Assembly (NCBI RefSeq): GCF_012516375.2
Contig: NZ_CP051204.2
Location: 5,084,001-5,148,000, forward strand
Reading direction: 5' to 3'
Length of the DNA: 64,000 nt
From: Chitinophaga oryzae
Lineage (GTDB): Bacteria; Bacteroidota; Bacteroidia; Chitinophagales; Chitinophagaceae
Part shown: positions 8,300 through 16,540 of the stretch, in pieces
How the letters are laid out: each line of letters opens with the position of its first letter
Position numbering within the stretch: position 1 is the stretch's first letter
Position numbers and translations under genes: made by a program
The notes under the pieces: model-generated
Databases searched by the model: none
What the model saw: only the letters and a program-made list of their open reading frames with translations
Told to the model about the DNA's origin: nothing

Positions 8300-9040
8300 T
8301 CAATTCAGTGTTTTCATCTTTTCAGTAGAAAAAAATCCATCATCTATTGGCTTATTGTACAACACACTCTTATAGATCATCTCTGTTTTTTGGCCTTTCT
8401 TATCAGCCGGGATCATTTCAAAACGGGTAGGAATAATACGGTCATGCATCATTTTAATATCATAGCTATTCATCGTATTTATCAACCGCCCGTCGTCATC
8501 GTAAAAACGGCTGTGTAATTCGAGAAAATCCTCCTTATCAATACACACGATCACCTTACTCCATATGATTGCAGCAGTGGGCTTAGGTATCATAAGGATG
8601 ATATAGCAGCTTCGGTTCCGGATGACTGTATCACCTATAATAGTATGATTATAATCTTCCACAACCGAGGATTCCTTAATCAGGTCGTCATTAGTAAAGT
8701 CAGTCCCCATCCAGCTTTGGCTCATCATGGAAGGAGGAAGTTTAATGGTGCGTTCAAGGACCGGCATCCAGTTCCATACTTCCTTTTTTCTTTTCAGAAA
8801 GACGATGCCTTTATCTTTGGCCGGTGAGGTAATCAGGATCATGGCCTGATCATTTCCCTTCATCCATATTTTGCATTGCATTTCCCTGCTCCATGCCGGC
8901 CGGAAGACCCTGATCACCATTTCTGTTCGCATAGTACTACCACGCATTTTTTCATCAGCCTTCCTTACTATTTCACTGGCTTCCTGAGCAAAGGATATTA
9001 AAGAAGAAAAAATGAAAAATATAGCGACCGCCACTTTCAT
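8300..9040 (-). CDS. LolA-like outer membrane lipoprotein-sorting protein (COG2834)
   Basis: 246 residues with a signal peptide (MKVAVAIFFIFSSLISFAQ) and no lipobox, so a soluble periplasmic protein. The core MILITSPAKDKGIVFLKRKK and the following WNWMPVLERTIKLPPSM and GTDFTNDDL blocks are hallmarks of the COG2834 LolA-like family, which has an open beta-barrel cavity that binds acyl chains. It is the first gene of the operon with two LolC-like permeases, a LolD-like ATPase and a beta-barrel. That arrangement suggests a chaperone carrying a lipid or lipidated cargo across the periplasm. It is not necessarily the housekeeping LolA: such operon-borne copies usually serve a dedicated cargo, here unknown. 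Confidence 0.88.
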   Translation of the reverse strand: MKVAVAIFFIFSSLISFAQEASEIVRKADEKMRGSTMRTEMVIRVFRPAWSREMQCKIWMKGNDQAMILITSPAKDKGIVFLKRKKEVWNWMPVLERTIKLPPSMMSQSWMGTDFTNDDLIKESSVVEDYNHTIIGDTVIRNRSCYIILMIPKPTAAIIWSKVIVCIDKEDFLELHSRFYDDDGRLINTMNSYDIKMMHDRIIPTRFEMIPADKKGQKTEMIYKSVLYNKPIDDGFFSTEKMKTLN

Positions 9041-9057
9041 TCAAAATAATTTTAATC

Positions 9058-9065
9058 CAAATTTA
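9058..9065 (-). promoter_or_regulatory. Candidate -7 box of the Lol-like operon
   Basis: On the minus strand this reads TAAATTTG, an exact TAnnTTTG match, 17 bp before the ATG at 9040. There is no clear TTG at -33. It implies a leader of only about 12 nt. Confidence 0.3.
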
Positions 9066-9213
9066 GCAGAACTGAAGTTTGCCGATGATGACAGGGATCA
9101 TACCACTAGCTGATATGTGTCAACATTCAAGCGCTGAAGAATACCCCCAGCATGCGATTACTGCGACGGATCAATGCAGGTAATCTTTTACCAGCGTGGC
9201 CAGCACCTAAAAC

Positions 9214-9266
9214 CTGGAAAGCGCAGAGCTGCCTCGTTCATACGGGGCAGCTCCGCACTTTTCCAG
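9214..9266. other. Long imperfect hairpin between two divergent genes
   Basis: Arms CTGGAAA and TTTCCAG enclose GCAGAGCTGCC and GGCAGCTCCGC (one mismatch), with a short internal loop and a loop of about 10 bases. It stands between two divergently transcribed genes, so it terminates neither. There is no U-tract on the plus strand and only GTTTTAG on the minus strand. It could be a cruciform or protein-binding element, or the end of an unannotated antisense RNA. Confidence 0.6.
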
Positions 9267-9305
9267 ATTCCCTGATTATATATGCCGTTTTATTTACAAT
9301 TTCCT

Positions 9306-9313
9306 TATATTTA
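9306..9313 (+). promoter_or_regulatory. Candidate -7 box of the glycoside hydrolase/glycosyltransferase operon
   Basis: TATATTTA differs from TAnnTTTG in the last base only and lies 21 bp before the chosen start at 9334. No matching -33 box is evident. Confidence 0.25.
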
Positions 9314-9333
9314 GGTTGTCCGACGCGCACCGA

Positions 9334-10671
9334 ATGATACAACGCCTACAGACACGCCTTAATCCTGTGCATTCAGTTTTTATTGTCCTGGCCCTGTTAT
9401 GCTGTGCTATGACGGCCTGCCGGCATGCGTCCACCCCTTCCGTCCCTCCCAAAGTTTACATTGGAAAATCCGGTGACCGTTACACTATTTTCAGGAATGG
9501 GCAGCCCTTCCTCATCAAAGGCGCGGCAGGAGACCGACAATTGCGGGCATTAAAAGCAGCCGGCGGCAACACCCTCCGGACCTGGGACACCCTGCAGCTC
9601 GGCGCCCTGCTGGACAGCGCGCAGGCAGCGGGCATCGCTGTCATTGCGGGAATATCCATCCCTACCAGCAATACACTTGACTTTTACAGGGACACCGCCG
9701 CGGTATCCGCCCTTTACCTGGCCTGCGAGCGGGTGATAGAACGCTACAAAACACATCCGGCCCTGCTGATGTGGTGCCTTGGCAATGAAGTGGATTTTCC
9801 TTACAGGCCCCGTTTCCGCCCCTTTTACAAAACATTTAACCGCCTGGTGGACATGATCCACGAACGCGATCCGGATCACCCCGTGACCACGACCCTCATC
9901 AATTTTAACCGGCGTAATATCTACAATATACGCTGGAAAGTACCGCAACTGGACGTGATCTCAATGAACATATTCGGGGACCTGCCTCACCTTCGCAAAG
10001 AGCTGAAACTATTCTCCTGGTTTTGGAGTGGTCCGTTCCTCATCACCGAATGGGGCATCAACGGACCCTGGGAAACAGAAACCACCGCATGGGGCGCCCC
10101 CATCGAAAACACCAGCAATAAAAAAGCAGAGCAATATCTGGAGCGCTATACGGATTATATGCCTACAGACGATCCGCGTTTCCTGGGCGCCTGTGTATTC
10201 TATTGGGGACAGAAACAGGAAGTGACGCATACCTGGTTTGGCCTGTTCGCTCAAAACGGCGCAACTTCCGCCACCGCACAGACCATGCAATACATCTGGA
10301 CGGGACGGTACCCTGCACATAAAGCGCCCGCATTACAATATATGCTGCTGGACGGCAAAGGAGCCAGGGACAACCTGCTGCTCAGCCCCGGCACTGTCCA
10401 TTCCGCCAACCTGCTGTTGGAAAGCCCCGGCAGCGACGCGCTCCGGTTTCAATGGGAAGTGCTGCCGGAGGACTGGTTCATCCGTTTTCTTAACGATCTG
10501 AACAAAGTGAAGCCGCCGGTACTGGACAGCCTGCTGCTTTCGCATGAAGGCACCGGCGCGCGCTTCCGGGCGCCATCGCGGGAAGGCCCTTATCGTATAT
10601 TCGTCACCGTATATGACGCATACGGCAATTTCGCTTCCACCAATACACCATTTTATGTAGTCGCGCCATGA
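9334..10671 (+). CDS. Lipoprotein glycoside hydrolase, clan GH-A TIM barrel (GH2/GH5-like)
   Basis: 445 residues. The start is ATG 9334, giving a lipoprotein signal ending CCAMTAC (lipidated C29); the longer TTG start would bury it. The barrel shows the clan A catalytic pattern: acid/base glutamate in WCLGNEVD (E152) and nucleophile in FLITEWG (E239). The segment NGQPFLIKGAAGDRQLRALKAAGGNTLRTW is the GH2-type barrel entry. A beta-sandwich of about 90 residues closes the protein. Its TGA overlaps the ATG of the glycosyltransferase fusion (ATGA), so the two are translationally coupled. It is also paralogous to the third domain of that fusion. It probably trims or remodels the polysaccharide made by the synthase; the exact linkage cannot be told. 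Confidence 0.85.
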   Translation: MIQRLQTRLNPVHSVFIVLALLCCAMTACRHASTPSVPPKVYIGKSGDRYTIFRNGQPFLIKGAAGDRQLRALKAAGGNTLRTWDTLQLGALLDSAQAAGIAVIAGISIPTSNTLDFYRDTAAVSALYLACERVIERYKTHPALLMWCLGNEVDFPYRPRFRPFYKTFNRLVDMIHERDPDHPVTTTLINFNRRNIYNIRWKVPQLDVISMNIFGDLPHLRKELKLFSWFWSGPFLITEWGINGPWETETTAWGAPIENTSNKKAEQYLERYTDYMPTDDPRFLGACVFYWGQKQEVTHTWFGLFAQNGATSATAQTMQYIWTGRYPAHKAPALQYMLLDGKGARDNLLLSPGTVHSANLLLESPGSDALRFQWEVLPEDWFIRFLNDLNKVKPPVLDSLLLSHEGTGARFRAPSREGPYRIFVTVYDAYGNFASTNTPFYVVAP

Positions 10672-13600
10672 TAGAAAAGGAACAACTGGCACCGGTCACA
10701 CCGCCATCACGGCGGGAACTGTTTACGCTCAGACTGATGATACTGCTGGGCACCATCAGCATCGGCGTGCTGCTCACCGTGCTGTTCCGGCGCACACAAA
10801 TCGGTTACGCCCCTTTCTATTGGGTGCTGATGGCAGCCATCACCTTCAACTGTCTGGCCATCCTGCATGAATGGTACCATTACGCTGCCATTCGCATCCC
10901 CCCTACTCCTGCACCGCAACACCCTTTTACGGTAGACGTACTCACCACCTATTTCCCCGGCGAACCGTATGACATGATCGTCAACACGCTTACCGCCATC
11001 AGGGCCATGACCTATCCGCATACTGCCTGGCTGTGTGACGAGGCGAACGACCCCTACCTTCGTGAAGTGTGCACGCGCCTCGGCGTGCGGCATGTGACCC
11101 GTACCAACCGCAAAGACGCTAAAGCCGGCAATATCAATAACGCCCTGCAGTACGCCACCGGAGAGCTTTGTGTGATAATGGACCCGGACCATGTGCCTGC
11201 GCCGGGTTTCCTGGACGCCGTAGTACATCACTTCAACGATCCGGAAATAGGCTTTGTACAGATCGTACAGGCATACAGCAACCTGGGAGACAGCATCATC
11301 GCCAAAGGCGCCGCCCAGCAAACGTTCCAGTTCTATGGACCTATTATGTCCACCATGAACAGCTACGGCACCGTGCTGGCCATCGGCGCCAACTGTACCT
11401 TCCGGAGAGCCGCACTGGATTCCATCGGCGGACATGCCAGCGGGCTGGCGGAAGACATGCATACCGCCATGCACCTGCACGCCAAAGGATGGAAATCCAT
11501 CTATGTGCCGGCAGTGCTTACCCGCGGGCTGGTACCCAATACGCTTTCGGCGTATTACGCCCAGCAGCTGAAATGGGCGCGGGGGACCTTTGAATTGCTC
11601 GTGACCACCTATCCCAAACTGTTCCGGCAGTTCACCTGGCTGCAACGCCTGCATTACGGCACTATCCCGCTGCATTATCTTTCCGGCGTGGTATTTCTCA
11701 TCAACTTCCTCGTGCCGGTACTTTCGCTGATCACCGGGCTTATTCCTTTCCGGGCAGACCTGGTGCAATTTTCTCTGCTCGCCTTCCCGGCTATAGCGTC
11801 TATCATTCTCATCCGGCATTACGTGCAACGCTGGGTGATGGAAGAGACAGAACGCGGCTTCCATGTGGTGGGAGGATTGCTGTTTATCGGCACCTGGTGG
11901 ATCTACCTGCTTGGCCTCGTGTATACCATTGCCCGGAAAAAGGTACCGTACCTCCCTACTCCGAAAGATGATTCCGGGCCGGACGACTGGCGGCTGAACA
12001 TACCCAACATCGCCATACTGGTCATCTCGCTGGGCGCTATCATCTACGGACTGCACTATGACTGGAACCCCTATTCGCTTTTTATGGCCGGTATCGCAGG
12101 TATCAACTGCCTCATCATGATATTCAATATCATGGCCAGCCTTCAGTTGAGGAAAATACCCGCGCGTTACCGATGGGTGAAGATGGTGCTGACACTACCG
12201 CTATTTCTTAAAAGACAGTTCTGGATATTCCGTCACCTGCATCTGTACACCGGCATCCGCAAACTCGGACTCCCGCTACTGCTGGTTGTCATTGCACTGA
12301 GCTGGCATTTTACTTCCGGGCCGCAACTGGCGCCTGTCAGGATGTTGCCCCAAAGGCAGGATGTTTTTTATACCGGCGCGTACAATCCTTCCGGCGAGCG
12401 CATGCCCCGCATGCAAATTACCTCCCTGTATATTGCCTGGGGCGACGGACAGGAGCACCTGCTGCCGGATTCCCTGGCAGCTGTTTACAACAGTGGCGCT
12501 GTTCCTATGGTCACCTGGGAGCCCTGGACGTCCCGCTTCCACCAAAACATCGATCACCCGGACCAGGAGCGAAAAGTAATGTCGCTGATCCCCACCGGTG
12601 TTTTTGACAGTTACCTCGAACGGTTCGCCGACCAGGTAAAAGCGCTGAACCAGCCCTTGTTCCTCCGCTTCGCCCATGAGCCGGACAATCCCGCCTACCC
12701 GTGGTCGCCCGCCGGCGGCAATACGGCGGAAGAATACAAGCGCGCCTGGCGGTACGTGCATACGCTTTTTCTGCGGCGCGGGGCAATGAACGCCATCTGG
12801 GTATGGAACCCGTGGAAGGCTGCCAATGCCGGAAAATATTTCCCCGGTAAGGAATTCGTGGACTGGATAGGTGTAACTGTCCTCAATTATGGCCCCGCCC
12901 ATGGCGGCGGTGCATGGTATTCCTTCGACACTTTATACAAGCCTTTTCATCAACTACCGCTTTTCCGTTCAGGCCTGCCCGTGATGATAGCGGAAATGGG
13001 CTCTCCGTCTGACGCCGGCGACCAGACCAGGTGGTTCGCCGACGCTTTCAGGGCCATCGGCGCCCGTTTCCCGGAAGTCCATGCGCAGGTATTTTTTAAT
13101 ACCGGTCATGATGCCAACGTCGTGAAAGGCGATACCGCACAATACCTCGACTGGTCCGTTCGTCAACCTCAACAACTGCTGGCAGCACTGGACAGCATTC
13201 CCCGTCTGCGCGGACCGGTTATCCCTACAGGCGCAATCATCACCGGCACAGCTAAGGCCATTACGGCCCCGCATCACCCACTACCGGACAACCTCCGCGG
13301 ACTGCGCTATCAGAAAGGAGAAGACTGGTTCAGAAACCGCTATGCCCTTACACGCCGGGAAACCGCCCACGACCTTCAACAGATGCGGCAACTGGGCGCC
13401 AACACCATCCGCCGTTTTGGTCCGGGCGTATATGACCGGAATGTGATGGCGGAAGCCAATAACTATGGCATCCACATACATTATGGCTTCTGGCTGCCGG
13501 ATGTCGCTGATATGGACAGGGACAGCACCGCGCTGGCGCGGAAGCAGCGGGACATTCTCCGCCACATTGACAGGCACCGCCACGACACTATTATCACCGC

Positions 13601-14411
13601 ATGGCACATCGGTAATAACGCATGGCAGCAGCTCGCACAATACCACTTTAAGCCGGCTTTGCTCTATCAGCAGCAGCGGTACCTGCGCTGGCTGGAAGGA
13701 CTGGCAGCAGCTATCAAAGCCGCCGATCCGTCCAGGCCGGTGACAACGGACATTCTTTTCCAACCGGCCACCGCGCCCCTGCTGCCATGGCTCCGGCAAC
13801 AGCTGCCTGCCATCGACGCATTCGGCATAGAAACTGCCAATGACACCACCGGCCTTGCCACCCTGCTTTCAGGAGACGTACCCTGCTTTATCAGCAAAAT
13901 ATCCGTGGCTTCGTATGCTACCTTACCGCCGGTATCGGCATTCCTCACCACCTGGCAGGACCTCGAAACACGCGATTATGTTACGTTTGACGGTCTTACC
14001 GACCACCATGGCCGTCATAAACCATCCTGGAACCAGCTCGCCGGCTTATGGGGCCATACTACTGTGCCACCGCTGGTGCCTGTAGTGAAAATACTGCGGC
14101 CCTCCCGTACAACACTGCCCGGCAGCCGGCTTACCTATCATGCGCTCATAAACACCGGCGAGGGCTGGCGATTTGCAGATCGCCGCAAAGACCAGCTGCA
14201 GCTGGAATGGTACCTCGTGCAGACAGACAGTTATGGCAACCCTTTCCACCTGCAGCCGGTTGGAAAAGGCGCATCCCTCACGCTGACGGTCCCGGACAAA
14301 CCAATGCAATACCGGCTCTACCTGGAGGCCGTGCGGGACAGCAGTGTCGCTACGAGTATCAGTACGTTGAATACGCCGCTTGAGAGTGCCCAAGTCCCCT
14401 CATCAAAATAG
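10668..14411 (+). CDS. Membrane GT2 polysaccharide synthase fused to a GH26-like domain and a pseudo-glycosidase domain
   Basis: 1247 residues in three parts. Residues 1-560 are a cellulose-synthase-like processive GT2: two N-terminal helices (about 22-40 and 49-67), D124, DxD-type DPDH (172-175), ED 262-263, QQLKW (299-303), and several C-terminal helices to about 548. Residues 560-835 resemble a GH26 beta-mannanase: acid/base in RFAHEPD (E671), nucleophile in MIAEMG (E776). Residues 870-1140 form a second GH-A-like barrel resembling the upstream lipoprotein, but the expected glutamates are replaced (IGNNAW, N984; FISKIS, K1077). A beta-sandwich ends the protein. After the last helix the hydrolase parts should face the periplasm, where they could edit or guide the nascent chain. 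It overlaps the upstream gene by 4 bases. The product is unknown; a beta-mannan or beta-glucan is a reasonable guess. Confidence 0.88.
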   Translation: MIEKEQLAPVTPPSRRELFTLRLMILLGTISIGVLLTVLFRRTQIGYAPFYWVLMAAITFNCLAILHEWYHYAAIRIPPTPAPQHPFTVDVLTTYFPGEPYDMIVNTLTAIRAMTYPHTAWLCDEANDPYLREVCTRLGVRHVTRTNRKDAKAGNINNALQYATGELCVIMDPDHVPAPGFLDAVVHHFNDPEIGFVQIVQAYSNLGDSIIAKGAAQQTFQFYGPIMSTMNSYGTVLAIGANCTFRRAALDSIGGHASGLAEDMHTAMHLHAKGWKSIYVPAVLTRGLVPNTLSAYYAQQLKWARGTFELLVTTYPKLFRQFTWLQRLHYGTIPLHYLSGVVFLINFLVPVLSLITGLIPFRADLVQFSLLAFPAIASIILIRHYVQRWVMEETERGFHVVGGLLFIGTWWIYLLGLVYTIARKKVPYLPTPKDDSGPDDWRLNIPNIAILVISLGAIIYGLHYDWNPYSLFMAGIAGINCLIMIFNIMASLQLRKIPARYRWVKMVLTLPLFLKRQFWIFRHLHLYTGIRKLGLPLLLVVIALSWHFTSGPQLAPVRMLPQRQDVFYTGAYNPSGERMPRMQITSLYIAWGDGQEHLLPDSLAAVYNSGAVPMVTWEPWTSRFHQNIDHPDQERKVMSLIPTGVFDSYLERFADQVKALNQPLFLRFAHEPDNPAYPWSPAGGNTAEEYKRAWRYVHTLFLRRGAMNAIWVWNPWKAANAGKYFPGKEFVDWIGVTVLNYGPAHGGGAWYSFDTLYKPFHQLPLFRSGLPVMIAEMGSPSDAGDQTRWFADAFRAIGARFPEVHAQVFFNTGHDANVVKGDTAQYLDWSVRQPQQLLAALDSIPRLRGPVIPTGAIITGTAKAITAPHHPLPDNLRGLRYQKGEDWFRNRYALTRRETAHDLQQMRQLGANTIRRFGPGVYDRNVMAEANNYGIHIHYGFWLPDVADMDRDSTALARKQRDILRHIDRHRHDTIITAWHIGNNAWQQLAQYHFKPALLYQQQRYLRWLEGLAAAIKAADPSRPVTTDILFQPATAPLLPWLRQQLPAIDAFGIETANDTTGLATLLSGDVPCFISKISVASYATLPPVSAFLTTWQDLETRDYVTFDGLTDHHGRHKPSWNQLAGLWGHTTVPPLVPVVKILRPSRTTLPGSRLTYHALINTGEGWRFADRRKDQLQLEWYLVQTDSYGNPFHLQPVGKGASLTLTVPDKPMQYRLYLEAVRDSSVATSISTLNTPLESAQVPSSK

Positions 14412-14540
14412 AGCGCATGTTGACACATGTTACCATCCCCCTTTTTTGTAAAAACATGATCGTGGAACTACCATCTGTCCCGCCCCTGAAACAAAGAATG
14501 CTTTTATAAACCGAAACAATTTTTAGTTTTATGGTCAATT

Positions 14541-15119
14541 ATGGGGATGGATGAACTACTGCATGCAAGTGATCAGGACCTTTTGGCAGAAATCGGCAGA
14601 AGGAATGGGTTTGCTTTTGATGTGCTATATAACAGATATTGGAAGGATGTTTTCAATATTGCCTACAAGCGGATACGCGATACAGACCTCGCGCAGGATG
14701 TAGCCCAGGATGTGTTCGTTCAATTATGGACCAGGGAGAAAGTCACCCCCATTGACAACCTTCCGGGATATTTACGGATTGCCACCCGCAACAGGGTCTT
14801 TAAACAAATCGAAAAAGAAAGCCGGTATGACCTCCTGCCGGCAGATAGCGAAGATCAGCTTCAGGGCTATGGCCTGGCAGACGACCATGTGCTGTACAAG
14901 GAATTCCATGCCGCATTTGAAGCGCTGACGAACACGCTCCCGGCACAACAGCAACAGGTTTTCCGCCTGCGTTTCCAGGAAGGACACAACACACAGCAGA
15001 TTGCCGAACAACTGGGCATCTCGGAGAAAACTGTCAGAAACCAGATGGGACGTGCGCTCTCGAAACTGAGAAGTTCCATTATTTTACTCCAAATTGCTAT
15101 GATACTAACTATGAAATAA
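14541..15119 (+). CDS. ECF RNA polymerase sigma factor (FecI/SusC-associated type)
   Basis: 192 residues. Region 2 covers about residues 20-85 (FDVLYNRYWKDVFNIAYKR, then AQDVAQDVFVQLW), and region 4 covers about 125-180 with LPAQQQQVFRLRFQEG and the HTH NTQQIAEQLGISEKTVRNQM. It belongs to the Bacteroidota sigma-70 family that works with FecR anti-sigma factors and STN-carrying SusC receptors. FecR, SusC and SusD follow in order on the same strand, so the locus is a complete cell-surface-signalling set. Two start codons are close together (14541 and 14547); the first is used here. Confidence 0.93.
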   Translation: MGMDELLHASDQDLLAEIGRRNGFAFDVLYNRYWKDVFNIAYKRIRDTDLAQDVAQDVFVQLWTREKVTPIDNLPGYLRIATRNRVFKQIEKESRYDLLPADSEDQLQGYGLADDHVLYKEFHAAFEALTNTLPAQQQQVFRLRFQEGHNTQQIAEQLGISEKTVRNQMGRALSKLRSSIILLQIAMILTMK

Positions 15120-15206
15120 CCCATTAAATATGTAAACAAAAAATATTTATTTTCAGTATGGGCGGATTTCTATTTTTCGACTCATGCTATATAGAAACCG
15201 ACAACG

Positions 15207-16361
15207 ATGGGCAACAGCGGGATTGAGCTTTTCAAAATAATGCTAAATCGATATAGAAACGGAACTGCCACCAGGGAAGAAATTGTTTTCCTGGAGTCCT
15301 GGTTCGATTTAGCCGACAACGCAGACGATTTCATCACTACAGAAAACGAGGCATCGTTTGAACACCTGAAGATAACACTGAAAGACAAAATCGATGTGCA
15401 AATCAGGCATGCAGCGGCTCCCCGGCAAGCGCCGCACCGTATGCCTGTACGCCGTTGGGCCGCCGCCGCTGCAGTTGCGGCCATTATCGGCGCCACCGCC
15501 CTGTTCCTTGTCAGACAGAACGCTCATCAGTCAGCCCGGGCACGCCAGACGGCACACGCTACCGGCGTCCCCACCCTTCGTCTTGCCGATGGTACCATCA
15601 TAGCATTGGATAGCACCACCACCGGCAAGATCGCTCACCAAAACGGCGTGATCATCTCAAAAGAAAAAGACGGTACATTATCTTATACCGCCGTACCAAC
15701 GGGAACAAGCAATGCCAACCAGCAAAATATACTAACTACGCCGGCGGGCGTGAAATTCAAAATAATATTGCCCGACGGATCTACCGTATGGCTCAACGCT
15801 GCCAGCACCTTGAAATACCCGGCTTCCTTCGGCAACACCAACAGAGTGGTAACGCTGAATGGCGAGGCCTACTTTGACATCGCCACAGCGGCTAACCGCC
15901 CGTTTATCGTTCAGTCAGGGTCTCTGTCCGTAGAGGTGCTGGGCACCGAATTTAACATAGACGCGTATCCTGAAGACGGACTCTCAAAAACAACCCTTAT
16001 CAGGGGATCAGTCAGGGTGATGAATCATCGCGGATCCATCGTGATCCAGCCAGGCCAGCAAGCTGTCAATGACCCGGACAACAACAACCGCCTTAGCGTC
16101 ATCAATGCCGATACTGAAAAGGAAACAGCCTGGACCAATAATATGTTTTCTTTTAAAAATGATAGTCTGCAAGCCGTATTGCGGGATGTGGCCCGCTGGT
16201 ACCACGTAACGATCAAATATAGCGGTCGCATCCCCGATGAAAGATTTTCCGGGGAAATCTCCCGGAGCAGCCAGTTAAAAGATGTTTTAAAAATACTTGA
16301 GATCAACGGTATTTCCTTTGAGATAAAGGAAAACGTTATTACCGTCGTCAATAAAAACTAA
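15207..16361 (+). CDS. FecR-type anti-sigma factor with DUF4974
   Basis: 384 residues. A cytoplasmic N-terminal region (1-80) should hold the sigma factor, followed by one TM helix (RWAAAAAVAAIIGATALFLV, about 85-105). The periplasmic FecR domain (about 175-275) contains PAGVKFKIILPDGSTVWLNA and TLNGEAYFDIA. The C-terminal DUF4974 (about 315-380; NDSLQAVLRDVARWYHV) has the same fold as the STN domain. It relays occupancy of the SusC receptor encoded next to the sigma factor of the preceding gene. Spacing to the sigma gene is 87 bp and to susC 179 bp. Confidence 0.93.
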   Translation: MGNSGIELFKIMLNRYRNGTATREEIVFLESWFDLADNADDFITTENEASFEHLKITLKDKIDVQIRHAAAPRQAPHRMPVRRWAAAAAVAAIIGATALFLVRQNAHQSARARQTAHATGVPTLRLADGTIIALDSTTTGKIAHQNGVIISKEKDGTLSYTAVPTGTSNANQQNILTTPAGVKFKIILPDGSTVWLNAASTLKYPASFGNTNRVVTLNGEAYFDIATAANRPFIVQSGSLSVEVLGTEFNIDAYPEDGLSKTTLIRGSVRVMNHRGSIVIQPGQQAVNDPDNNNRLSVINADTEKETAWTNNMFSFKNDSLQAVLRDVARWYHVTIKYSGRIPDERFSGEISRSSQLKDVLKILEINGISFEIKENVITVVNKN

Positions 16362-16540
16362 CGCCATTAATCAGTAACCATCTGTCAACTAAAATATCAA
16401 AGATTGTATGAATGAAATTAAAATCTGCTAAAATCAGCAGTCAACATTAACTAAAACTTGCGATAGCGCGCTGTTCCGTTACTAATGCAAATTACCGGCC
16501 CGCGCTCATCTGTTCATTTTATCGACTAAATCCAACCAAC

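Noticed and set aside
9152..9337. Short plus-strand frame running through the long hairpin
   Set aside because: The stem-loop alone explains the conserved-looking arms; the peptide has no recognisable features and overlaps the real start at 9334.
10707..12056. Long open frame on the minus strand inside the glycosyltransferase gene
   Set aside because: It is a shadow of the GC-rich plus-strand gene, which has clear GT2 motifs. The antisense product has no signal or family resemblance.
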